NCBI RefSeq assembly: GCF_947507565.1
Contig: NC_089182.1
Coordinates: 62,001-126,000, forward strand
DNA: 64,000 bases
Reading direction: 5' to 3'
From: Oscarella lobularis
Lineage: Eukaryota > Porifera > Homoscleromorpha > Homosclerophorida > Oscarellidae
Shown here: one piece after another, positions 11,601 to 21,181 of the stretch
How positions within the stretch are numbered: position 1 is the first letter of the stretch
How the letters are laid out: every line of letters begins with the position of its first letter
Made by a program: the position numbers and the translations under genes
The notes under the pieces: generated by a model
The model's database searches: none
The model's input: only the letters and a program-made list of their open reading frames with translations
What the model was told of the DNA's origin: nothing

Positions 11601-14102
11601 GGGGGCGGGGAATGATGACGTTTTGGTTGCGGAACAAGATCCGACTGTTTCTCGCATTGCTTTATTGCCTATGCTCGTCGAGGCGCTCGATCAGCCGACT
11701 CCGCCCGCCGCCGAAATGCAGAGCTGGGTTATGGTTCAAGAAACGGTGCCGTCGCTTCCGGAAACGTTGCCTGGCGCGGCGGAAGAGGAGGAATTCGTTG
11801 ATTTTGAATCATTTTTGGAGGAAAGAGCGTCTGTACGTGTAGCAAAACACGCAACAAACGTAAGACTATATATCATAATTTAATTTTTTAAATAATTTTT
11901 TTCTTTTCAATTAAAGGAAGGAGCGCAGACTGTTCACGTTGTCATGGGCAACCAAGCATGCGATCTTGATTCAATGGTATCAGCAATGGCTCACGCCTAC
12001 TTCACTTTCAACGTAAGACACAACCCTAACCCCTTTATAGAGGTTACTATTAGAGCACTGGTACACTCTCTAAGATTACTATATTCTACCCAAGCCCTGA
12101 GGTACTATACTCTATTCTCTTTCTAGTTGACGGGCAAGCCTGACTCATCCAAAGTCGCTATACTCCCTTACTTCAATATCCCTCGCGCCGATTTCCCGCT
12201 CCGCGTCGAAGCGGCCAAACTCTTCTCCGACTGCAACGTTCACGCGCGCTCCAAAATCTTCCTCGATGACGTCACCTTGAAAAAACTCCACAACGAACGT
12301 CGTCTCCAATTGACGCTCGTCGATCACAACGTCCTCCACGCCGAGCAAAGTTTCCTCGCCAGTGACGTCATCGAAATCATAGACCATCATCTGGATATGA
12401 CAGAAGGTGTCTACGGACCGGAAACAGCGTGCAAAATCGAACTTCTCGGTTCGACGACGACTCTCGTCGCCGAAAATTTTCTCGATCACATCCCAGACGT
12501 TCTTGCACGCAATCCAAATCTCGTACGACTTCTTTTGAGTACTATACTTCTCGACACGGCGAATCTCAATCCGGAAGCGGGTCGAATCACGGCGAAAGAC
12601 GGCGAAATCGCCGGCAAATTGGGTCAACTTCTCGACAACGTCGATCCCGACGATTTATTCAAACAAATGCACATGGCGAAATTTCATCCGACGACTCTTT
12701 CCGCTTACGACGTTCTACGTAAAGATTACAAATTCGCCGCCAAATCGCCGGAGACTGGCGTGAGAGGCGGCACGGCATCGGTGACGGAAAGCGTGGACGA
12801 ATTTCTTCGTCGATCCGACGCCGACGCCGCTCTCAAACGTTTCGCCGAAGACAAAGGCGACGACGTTCTTCTTCTCGTCTGTTTGACGTTCGAAAACGAC
12901 GATCCGAAGAAACCGCGTCGATATTTAGCCGTCTATAGTCCGGATGAAGCGCTGAGAGCGAAAACGGGGAAATACATGACGGAGAAAGGCGACGATTTGA
13001 AATTGAGTCCGTTGAAACTCGATGATATTGAGTTGCCACACGTTGCGACGTACGATCAAGCGAATACGAAAGGATCGCGGAAAATCATCATGCCAACATT
13101 CGTTGAATTCCTAAAGGGGCTTAACAAACAGGAAGCAACTCCGCCTACTCCTACTCCTCCTCCCCCTGAAAAAGACGAGATCAAATCAATTCCTGAGTAT
13201 CCAGCTGAAGAAGAACTTGAAGAAGAGAGAGCATACAAAACGGTTACAATTAGTGGTAAGGATCTTCAGATTGATATGAAATTGATTGAACCCTATCGAG
13301 GCGTCATACAACACGGAGGTAAAGAGGAAGCATAGTTAATTAAAAGAATCAGCATCATACTTCTTAGGTTATCACGGACCCAATCGAATGGCTATAATCG
13401 TTTTTGCCGCCTGCCGTCTTCCGGACAAATCGCAGCGCAACTATGAGAAAATCATGGACAATTTGTTCTAGTACGACGAGAGACCAATCATCATCATATT
13501 GCCTTTATCTATGGTCTTTTTTTTCTTTAGCTACTGTGTTAGCGTTTTGGAAACTCTCGCTGCCGACGATTATATGGTCGTTTACTTGCACGGCGGCACT
13601 CCCGATCGAAATGTGCCCAAATTTCGGTGGATGAGACGTTGCTATCCTTTACTTGATCGCAGGTGCGTCTTCTCTTTCGAAAACGAAGTTTCTCTACTCT
13701 ACTCTACTCTACTCTATCATCGTTTTAGAATTCGAAAAAGTATGAAAAAGATTGTCATGGTTCATTGCGGATTCTGGATCAAGACGTTGATTCGGCTAAT
13801 GAGGCCTTTTATTAGGTAAATTGTCAATCAATCCGCCTATACGAATATACACAGTTTTCTATAGCCGCAAGTTTTACGCGAAACTTCATTTCGCCAAGAC
13901 GCTAGAGCACCTGGAAGCGTTCGTCGACACAGATCAAATTCGTTTTCCAGAACCCGTTTTAGAGTGAGTGTTTGTTCTAGAGCAAGCGAAATAACAGCGG
14001 CGTCTTTTTTTCAGAGAGGATGCTAAGAGAGGCGGAAGACCAATCACTCAAGCCAAGGTGAAAAACACCGATGATGGAGCGGAAAAAGTCGACGTCCTCT
14101 AA
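5623..14102 (+). CDS. Filamin-type CH-CH / five tandem PRUNE (DHH-DHHA2) modules / BCH fusion protein
   Basis: About 2,500 residues in about 16 exons. Exons 5623-5920, 6016-6380 and 6436-6795 encode two CH domains of filamin type ([64 protein letters not shown]), then a Lys-rich and poly-Ser linker. Five DHH-DHHA2 modules follow: 6859-8108, 8166-about 9300, about 9371-10440 (inside exon 8329-10511), 10569-11859 and 11917-13318. Each begins [12 protein letters not shown]-like, and most are preceded by a [13 protein letters not shown]-like linker. Exons from 13368 to the stop give a BCH/CRAL-TRIO tail ([50 protein letters not shown]). PRUNE proteins are short-chain polyphosphatases/phosphodiesterases; PRUNE2 carries a BCH tail. 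Module 5 keeps the acidic residues; modules 2-4 do not. Likely cytoskeletal; substrate unknown. Confidence 0.88.
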
Positions 14103-14381
14103 TACGGTGACCGTATTTTATGACTTTGTGACCCATTTTTGTTGCTATGCATGAATGTTTGTTTGTTTTTTCTTCTTGTGAGCCTAGGTAGACCGACGGA
14201 GTTTCTTTTTTTACGTGAATGTGCTGCGCCTGAGCTAGAGAAAGGCGCCCGTATGTTTATCAGGAATGAAAAGCGGAGGATGATGGGCTACTCATCTACT
14301 CGGACGTCATTGCGTGTAGGAGTCGATTTCTTACCTTCCCGGCTTACGACAACCTGTATCGCACTCTCGCTGGGCATCGTC

Positions 14382-17334
14382 ATGGAAGAATTCATCGAAA
14401 TGGACTTATACGGGGACGATGATCCCGATGGTCTTCGAACAGTCGATCGGGATCTATGGGAAAAGATGCAAGAACGCACGTTCGCCGCCTGGTGCAACGA
14501 TCGTCTCAAACCGCGCCGGAAGTTTATCAACAATCGACTCGCCGTCGATCTGAATGACGGAACGCTTCTCATCAATTTACTCCAAGTCGTTTCCGGAAAG
14601 AATTTGGGTTCCTATAGCGAAAAACCCAAAGACAAATTCGAAAAATTAGCCAATTGTAAGTTGTGTTTCGACTTCATGAAGAGCGAAGGCATCAATCTCG
14701 TCGGAATTGGTGAGAAAAACGCCGCAGGATGCGTCAACAAAAGATCACGTGATCTTTTTTCTGTATAGGAAGCGATAACGTCGTTCATGGAGTCCAACAT
14801 CCCAAGCTCATTCTCGGTCTTATCTGGAAAATCATTCTCCACTATCAAATCGACAAATCGACGACGACGACGACGATGACGACGCCACAGGACCCGGATT
14901 CGCCGCCCCACCCACTTCTCGCATGGGTCCAGTCAAAGATACCGGAGAAAAACGTCACGAATTTCACGAAAGACTGGCGAAGCGGCGTCAATATCGCTGC
15001 ACTTGTCAACGCCATCCAACCGGGTCTCTGTCCCGAGCACGAAACGATGAACGAGACAAGGGCTGTGGAAAACGCGCGACTTGCTATGGAACGAGCTCAT
15101 TCTCATCTCAGCGTACCAATGGTCAGTCGCGCGCGCGCGCGAGATATCAATCCTTAGGGCTTCATCCGCTTACCTTAGGTGTTAGATCCGTCTGATTTGG
15201 TTGATAAGAACAACAATCGCTGCTGTGTGATGACGTACGTCTCACTTTTGAGAGACGCTAAAGTCCCGAACGATTCCACGGAAGTGTTTGGAGCCGAAGG
15301 GCATCTCGCGACGATGACCGACTTCAAAGCGTTTATCGACGTTCGCGCGTCCGTTGAAACGGCGAAAGTCTACCATCAAGTACCTAAGCGAAAGAGGAAA
15401 AAAAATGACGATCGCGCGCGACGCGCTTTCTCCATCTAGACCGAAGCGATGGAAGTCATGCACGCTGTCCTATGCAACGAAGAGTGCAGTCTCGACTCCA
15501 TGGTCTCGTCACTGGCTCATTCCTACTTCAACGAACAGGTACACTAAGCGCAAAGACGCGCAATCTCACGTAGATTGTGCGTACCACTGACAGGTGAATC
15601 TAAAATTCAACCAAGCGTCGTCCGTTCTGATTCCTCTCTTCAATGCGCCTCGTTCCGACGTCGTTTTCTGCACCGAAGCGACGTATCTATTCAACGAATG
15701 CCACGTCGATTCGTCACGAATCGCCTGCATCGATGACGTCAATCTGACGTCACTCCAAAACGACGGACGACTCAAATTGACGCTCGTCGATCACAATCGA
15801 CTATCGTCGAATCAAAAGCATCTCGTACGGGACGTCGTCGAAATTCTCGATCATCATCAAGACGAAACGGAAGACGTCTACGAGCCTACTTTGCCTATTT
15901 GGGTCGACCCGGATGTCACGTGCACGGCGACTCTCATCGCGGAATGCTATCTCGATCAAATGCCCCAATTGCTCGAAAACAATCCCGAAATAATTGTTCT
16001 CCTACTCGGAACAATTCTCTACACAACGAAAAATCTGACAATAACACAGGAACGAGATCGCGAAGTCGTCGGACGACTCAGCGAAATGACAAACGTCGAT
16101 TGCGATGCTCTTCTACAACAATTGCTTCGTCACGATCGCCATCACGAGGGACGACGTTTTTTGACAGCCTACGACATTCTACGTCGCGATTATGATGACG
16201 CCGTTGAAACGCCGAGAAATATTCGTTCCGGTGCATCGTTATTGGGAGAATCTGTTGAAGAATTTCTCGCTCGTTCTGATGCTCGTGACGCTCTGATACG
16301 TTTTGTTAAGGAGAAAGACTTGGCTCTACTCATTCTCATGTCTTCCTCCCATGATGAAAAATGTCAGATGAGTGTTCACGGAAATGACGAGCAATTGGTT
16401 GAAAAAGTCGTTGAATATTTGTCGAAAAGAGATGATTTGGAGTTGAGTCCTGCTGATGAAGTCGGAGGCGTTCTTGTCTACTACACGGGGAATTCGCAAA
16501 GGAATGTCGTTCTATCACACGTCATTGATTTTCTCAAGGGATTTTCTTCATCTCCGCCTTTGACGGACGTGATTATTAATGAATACAGCAATGTCATGTG
16601 GCTGTCTGGTGAGAGACGTCACGTGAGACAGGGGGAAATAATATAATGTAATTATTTATTTTAGGACATCATCATCATGATGACATTCCTATTATTGTCT
16701 GTGCGGCGTGTCGTCTTCCAGAACGAAGTAGGCCTGATTATGATACTATCATGCAACATCTCTACAGGTGAAGCGTCTATATTTTTGGTTATAAATTAAT
16801 ACTTATTTCTCTTTGGTAGTTTCTGCTTTGATTTTGTCAATAAATTGCGCTGTAGGAAATTTATTGCTGTTTACTTGTACGGAGGTACGAGTGGAAAAGA
16901 TGTTGATAAATTCGGTTGGATGAGACAGTGGTATTTCATGCTAACAAAAAAGTGGGATGAAAAAATTTCTATTTTTTCTTATTTACCGTGAGTGTTTTTT
17001 TAGATTTCAAAGGAAAGTGAAAGACGTGTATCTCGTTCATTGCGGAAAATGGACTGAACGATTGCTCAGACTCACCGGTCTTTTTATGAAGTAAGTGAAT
17101 AAGATATCCGCGATGCTTGAACTTACGATTACGGCGGTCCCCCAGTCACAAGCTTTACGAGAAAATGACGTTTTCTGCTACTATTGAAGAACTCAGTCAT
17201 TTCATTGACGTACATCAAATCAATTTCCCGGAGGCCGTACTTATGTAAGACCAATAGGCAATGAATTCTCTCGTTTTTTTTTAAAAACTACTTTTAGGGA
17301 GGACAATGAAATTGTTGAAAGAGGGGATTTGTGA
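14382..17334 (+). CDS. Filamin-type CH-CH / single PRUNE-like module / BCH protein (tandem paralog)
   Basis: Lies directly after the five-module gene, with the same architecture but one DHH-DHHA2 module. Exons: 14382-14709, 14769-15121 and 15179-15379 (CH pair: ERTFAAWCNDRLKPRRKF, DDP..PLLAWVQSKIPEKNV, IQPGLCPEH; ends TDFKAFIDVRASVETAK), 15440-15538 (CNEECSLDSMVSSLAHSYF), 15594-16608 (LTLVDHN, EILDHH), then BCH exons from 16665 (VCAACRLPERS, FIAVYLYGGTSGKDVDKFGW, VYLVHCGKWTERLLRLTG). The first motif has Ser where the first Asp of CDLDS should be, and the LLD motif reads LYTTKNL, so hydrolase activity is doubtful. The start at 14382 (MEEFIEMDLYGDDD) is preferred over 14139 because the upstream translation has no CH similarity. 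About 760 residues. Confidence 0.85.
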
Positions 17335-17385
17335 CTCGCTTTGTGTGTATTTTTTTAGTCCGAATGCGCGTGAAAGAAATGCGAA

Positions 17386-17395
17386 TGCGCATGCG
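17386..17395. promoter_or_regulatory. NRF-1-like site upstream of the frizzled-like gene
   Basis: TGCGCATGCG, close to the NRF-1 palindrome, lies about 240 bp before the start codon at 17633 and 50 bp after the stop of the previous gene. Confidence 0.4.
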
Positions 17396-17632
17396 TATCG
17401 GGACCTTTTTTGTCGTAGTTTGCCTTTCTGCTGTCTTCTTTCGGTTTCGATATGACGATAAAGCGGCACCGTTCAGTTTCGACGCGTTCCCTACTCTCCC
17501 ATTGGTCAAAAGTCGCAAAAACCGAAAGTGAGAAGGAGGAGCGACTAGCGATTCTTAGGCGGAGAAAAAAGCGGATTTTTCCAGTCTCTCACCTCGCTCT
17601 CGTTCGTCGTCTGAAGCTCGATACATCAAAAA

Positions 17633-19767
17633 ATGAGCATGGCAACTGGCTTTATGGTTCGGGTAGTCCAAAGAAAAAAATTGGAGACGTGCATCTTTAC
17701 GTTTGTTTTGATATTGGTCATTGCTTCGGTTGTCATTCTACCCATCCTTTTCTGGAAAGTTCTACCGTCCAGCTTGGTAAGAAACGAACAAAACGTCTCC
17801 AAATAATTCCAAATTCTTCTCCTTTTTCCAACAGAATCATAGATCTAAGAAGAATAATAATGACGATGTTCCTGTGAGCGAAGTTCTACGTCAGTTCAGC
17901 GAGAAGTCGTCTCCTCATTGTGAAAACGTGTCTGTTGAGAGACTTTCTCCTTGCTGTCGTTTCGTCAATCACCTTCCGTGTCCCTCGAATCCTTCCAAAC
18001 CGCTTTCACCTTCAGTTTCGATGACGTTTAGGAACGCGAGCCAGTGCACATCGAAAAGAGCTCTAGACGATTTAAGACGTCTGGAAGAAAAGCTGAAAAT
18101 GATCAACAAAACATTGACAATACCCCCAACGAAAAATGACAACAACACCAAGAATTTCGCTATTTGCGCAAATTACTTTTTGAAATCCTTGTGTCTCAGC
18201 ACAATTCGTACGTGCACAGACAAAGGGGAACCGCGTAAGAATACAGTTGATATTTGTGAAATGATGAGAGATCCACGTTGCAATTCAACGTGGACTTTTA
18301 TCCAAGATCTTGGCCTTCTTCAATCAAAACATAGTCGGCCGGTTCTGCGAAATGATTTTTGTCCGGCCCTTCCTCGTTGCATTTGTGTGGATCCGTTTAT
18401 TCGAACGCAAAGAAATGACACTGGTCAATTTTGTTCTCCCAAGTGTTTCGCTTCCAATTGGTCATATCATTGGGAATTTGTCATGTTTCAAGTTACGATC
18501 ATATTCTCTGCGATTTTCTGCTCCTTTCTCGTCTTGCTCATACTCATCACGTCATTCGCTGTTAAAGAATTGTAAGAGAAGAAGAAAAATGAAATTATCT
18601 AATCTGTTGATTTTATTATTAGGCGATCTTTTCCTCAATGCACTCTCGTTCTCATGTGCGCATCTTTTGGAATTTTAGTTGCATCTGTCACTGTGCCATT
18701 GATAATTGGACAGAAACGAACGTTCTGCGGCTATGAAGACACTCTAAGTTCATATCAGAATCCTACAAGATCTTGCACGATTCAAGGTAAAAAGAAACCG
18801 TTTTCTTTCATTAAAACTAATTCTCTTTTTAATCTAAAGGAATTGTTGTTCATTTCGGCGTTCTTTCCATGTTAGCGTGGTGGTTTTTTTCAATTGTTAA
18901 CGTCGCCGTTTCAGTGTGCACGCTTCAGACGTCAAATCCCCTACGAAGGCATCCCACTCTATTTTTCTCTCTGGAAATCTTCGCAGCAATTGCTTTTCCT
19001 ATTGGATGCATATTGGCTGTATTTGCTACAATACAAGACGGGCCAAGATACAGCATTCCTGGAGTGGTTATAGTAGTATGTGCTCCGCCAATCAACACTT
19101 TTTTCTACACGTTTGTCGTTCCAATTCAAGTGATAGTCACCGTAGGAATTATTATTTCTTATATCACCGTTGTTAGACTCCAACGGGTAAATAAATCAAC
19201 TATTCAAATATGTATTTCGTTTTATTTATTTCTCTTTAGAATAAGGTGTCCTATCAGAAGTGGATTACGTTGGATCCCAATCAAACGTGGGGAAACAAAG
19301 TCTACGAAGTCTTTGACAATCTCCAACGTCGTTTTCTACTTCACATCATACTTTATCCCATTCTCTTGGCTGCTATGGCCGGTACAACTAGCTACTTCTT
19401 AGGGCAACGACTCAAATCGCTCATAAGTGATGCAATTGAATATTTGGAATGTCTACAACGTGGCGAACACAATTGCATTCCCTACTTCAAGGAGAATCAT
19501 CCTCTTCTATTTTGTATCACTGTTCTCATTTTGCTTGACATTTTTGCCTTTTCCTTTGCTCTTCATATACTCATGGCTAAGCCAGCGTCGGCATTTTGGA
19601 GCAGAATTCGACGCCAAGTCAAACGTATTCTATGTCATTGTGGAAAGAGAAAACAACGTCGTCATCGATATATTTCCTATCCGGAATCGGAGAGCCTTTT
19701 GAGCAGCAACGAAAAAGAAATGGATCCTGTTTCAGATATGACAGATTACAGTTTTCTCGATCACTGA
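17633..19767 (+). CDS. Divergent frizzled-like seven-transmembrane receptor
   Basis: Exons 17633-17776, 17835-18571, 18623-18786, 18840-19186 and 19240-19767. An N-terminal hydrophobic signal/anchor is followed by a Cys-rich ectodomain whose pattern (CANYFLKSLC, CTDKG, ICEMMRDPRCNSTW) resembles the frizzled CRD. Seven hydrophobic segments follow: FQVTIIFSAIFCSFLVLLIL; CTLVLMCASFGILVASVTV; HFGVLSMLAWWFFSIVNVAV; EIFAAIAFPIGCILAVFA; VVPIQVIVTVGIIISYITVV; FLLHIILYPILLAAMAG; FCITVLILLDIFAFSFALHI. The TM2-TM3 loop CTIQG and AWWFFSIVNV echo frizzled. After TM7 the canonical KTxxxW motif is replaced by KPASAFW. About 640 residues. It could also be smoothened-like or a lineage-specific frizzled relative; Wnt binding is inference. 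Confidence 0.65.
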
Positions 19768-19817
19768 CCCCCTGATCACTGATTTTTTGTTGATAGCGTG
19801 CGTTAGAGGCTAGCAGC

Positions 19818-20741
19818 ATGTTCAGAACGTGGAGCTCGCGACTTTTGTTATTTAGACGAAATCTATCGAGTGGAACCGAACCGAAAGTGCCGAAAGAACT
19901 CATCTGGGAGCTCCGCAAGTCGACAGGCTATCCCATATCGAAATGCAGAGAAGCTCTCGTGGCGTGCACCAATAATTTGAGCAGCGCTTCGATCTGGCTT
20001 TCCGAGCAAGCTCAGAAAGAAGGATGGACGAAAGTAGAACGGTTAAAAAATCGCAAAACGATCGAAGGACTCGTCGCCATCACAACGAAAGCAAACGTAG
20101 GATCGATGATCGAAGTAAGAAAAAAAGAAAGACACACCCCCACAAAAACATACAGTATATCCTATCAGATTAACTGTGAAACGGATTTCGTTTCACGTAA
20201 TGAAGCCTTTCAGTCGTTCGTCAATTCAGCAGCGAAAGCCTTTCACTTTCACTCCCTCGAGAACAAAACGACTTGTCATTATTCAGGTGATGATCTCGCA
20301 CGTCTTTCCATTGATGGAATGACTGTGGGAAGTCTCTTGACGAGCTTGATATCAAAGCTGTCTGAAAATATTATATTGAGACGCGGCTGCTCGCTTCACC
20401 AATCGGAGAACGGCGTTTCTGTCCATGGATACGCGCACGTGGGCGTTCCTAAATCATATCCGGGTCTCACTTGTGCTATTGGAAAATACGGGGCTCTCGT
20501 TGCCATGGCGGGAGGAACAGAAAAATTAGGTTCTCGTATAGGTATGCAGATTGTAGGGAAAAATCCAAAGGCATTAGAAGCTCCTTCAAATGCCAATACA
20601 AGTTTCAATGCTGAAGACTTTTTAGTAAGTCAAGAATATCTGTTTGAGAGCGGATCGACTGTAGGAGACATTCTTCAAAGAGAAAAGGCAATTGTTCGTT
20701 CATTTCTAAGGTATGAATGTGGCGAGGAAAACGACTGCTAA
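19818..20741 (+). CDS. TSFM: Mitochondrial elongation factor Ts
   Basis: The N terminus (MFRTWSSRLLLFRRNLSS) is a basic, amphipathic mitochondrial targeting peptide. It is followed by the UBA-like EF-Ts motif LRKSTGYPISKCREALVAC, the EGLVAI segment and the signature NCETDFVSRNEAFQ. A 54-bp intron at 20115-20168 (GTAAGA...TATCAG) is a multiple of three with no stop, so the frame reads straight through; the spliced protein is about 289 residues. EF-Ts recycles GDP from mitochondrial EF-Tu. Its ATG lies only 50 bp after the stop of the frizzled-like gene, too little for a usual 3' UTR plus promoter. Confidence 0.93.
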   Translation: MFRTWSSRLLLFRRNLSSGTEPKVPKELIWELRKSTGYPISKCREALVACTNNLSSASIWLSEQAQKEGWTKVERLKNRKTIEGLVAITTKANVGSMIEVRKKERHTPTKTYSISYQINCETDFVSRNEAFQSFVNSAAKAFHFHSLENKTTCHYSGDDLARLSIDGMTVGSLLTSLISKLSENIILRRGCSLHQSENGVSVHGYAHVGVPKSYPGLTCAIGKYGALVAMAGGTEKLGSRIGMQIVGKNPKALEAPSNANTSFNAEDFLVSQEYLFESGSTVGDILQREKAIVRSFLRYECGEENDC

Positions 20742-20839
20742 AATGCCGCGAAAATGATATTTTAATACATGTTATGTATTAAAAAATGATGATACAGTAG
20801 TAGTAGTAGTAGAGTTAGGACACACACAAAGTCGTGTTT

Positions 20840-21129
20840 TCATTTCTCTTCGCGTTCCTTATTGAAATAGTAGAACGTTCCGTCTTTTCGTTGAATTTTC
20901 TTAACGAATCCGCTTTCCCAACGCTCTATCTGTACGAAAATCGTGCGTAATTTTGGAGACGCCGCTTAGCTCCTACTTCTTTGGGCGTTTTCCCAGTTTT
21001 CTCGCAGTAATCAGCTTCGCTTTGATATCCAGCAAGCCGATATCGATAATCTAAATCATTCCGTTTAATTTCCACTCGATTTCCTCTTTGTTTTGTACCG
21101 TTTTCGCTAGCGGTGCCAGATTCGCTCAT
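20840..21129 (-). CDS. MEIG1: MEIG1-like protein
   Basis: Two exons on the minus strand. Exon 1 (ATG at 21129) gives an N-terminal Ser/Glu stretch, then [20 protein letters not shown]; exon 2 gives [29 protein letters not shown] and stop at 20840. This matches the order in vertebrate MEIG1 ([31 protein letters not shown]), an 88-residue protein that partners PACRG in sperm flagellum and ciliary microtubule assembly. The probable intron uses GTAGGA and an acceptor just before ATAGAGCG, about 47 bp. It is divergent from TMEM87, with 52 bp between start codons, and its 3' end faces TSFM. Confidence 0.82.
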
Positions 21130-21181
21130 GTTTTTAGCGCGCGTTTATCACTGAGCGTGCGCAATCTTGACTTGATCGACG
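21130..21181. promoter_or_regulatory. MEIG1/TMEM87 bidirectional start region
   Basis: Only 52 bp separate the two ATG codons. The stretch has GAGCGTGCGCA with TGCGCA at 21158-21163, the same core as in the PDZD11/CDC37 gap, and CpG-rich flanks (TTAGCGCGCG). The transcripts probably overlap or start inside this segment. Confidence 0.5.

Noticed and set aside
7095-12627. Several 130-160 codon minus-strand open frames across the PRUNE repeats
   Set aside because: They recur in the same register in each module, as expected for antisense shadows of repeated coding sequence.
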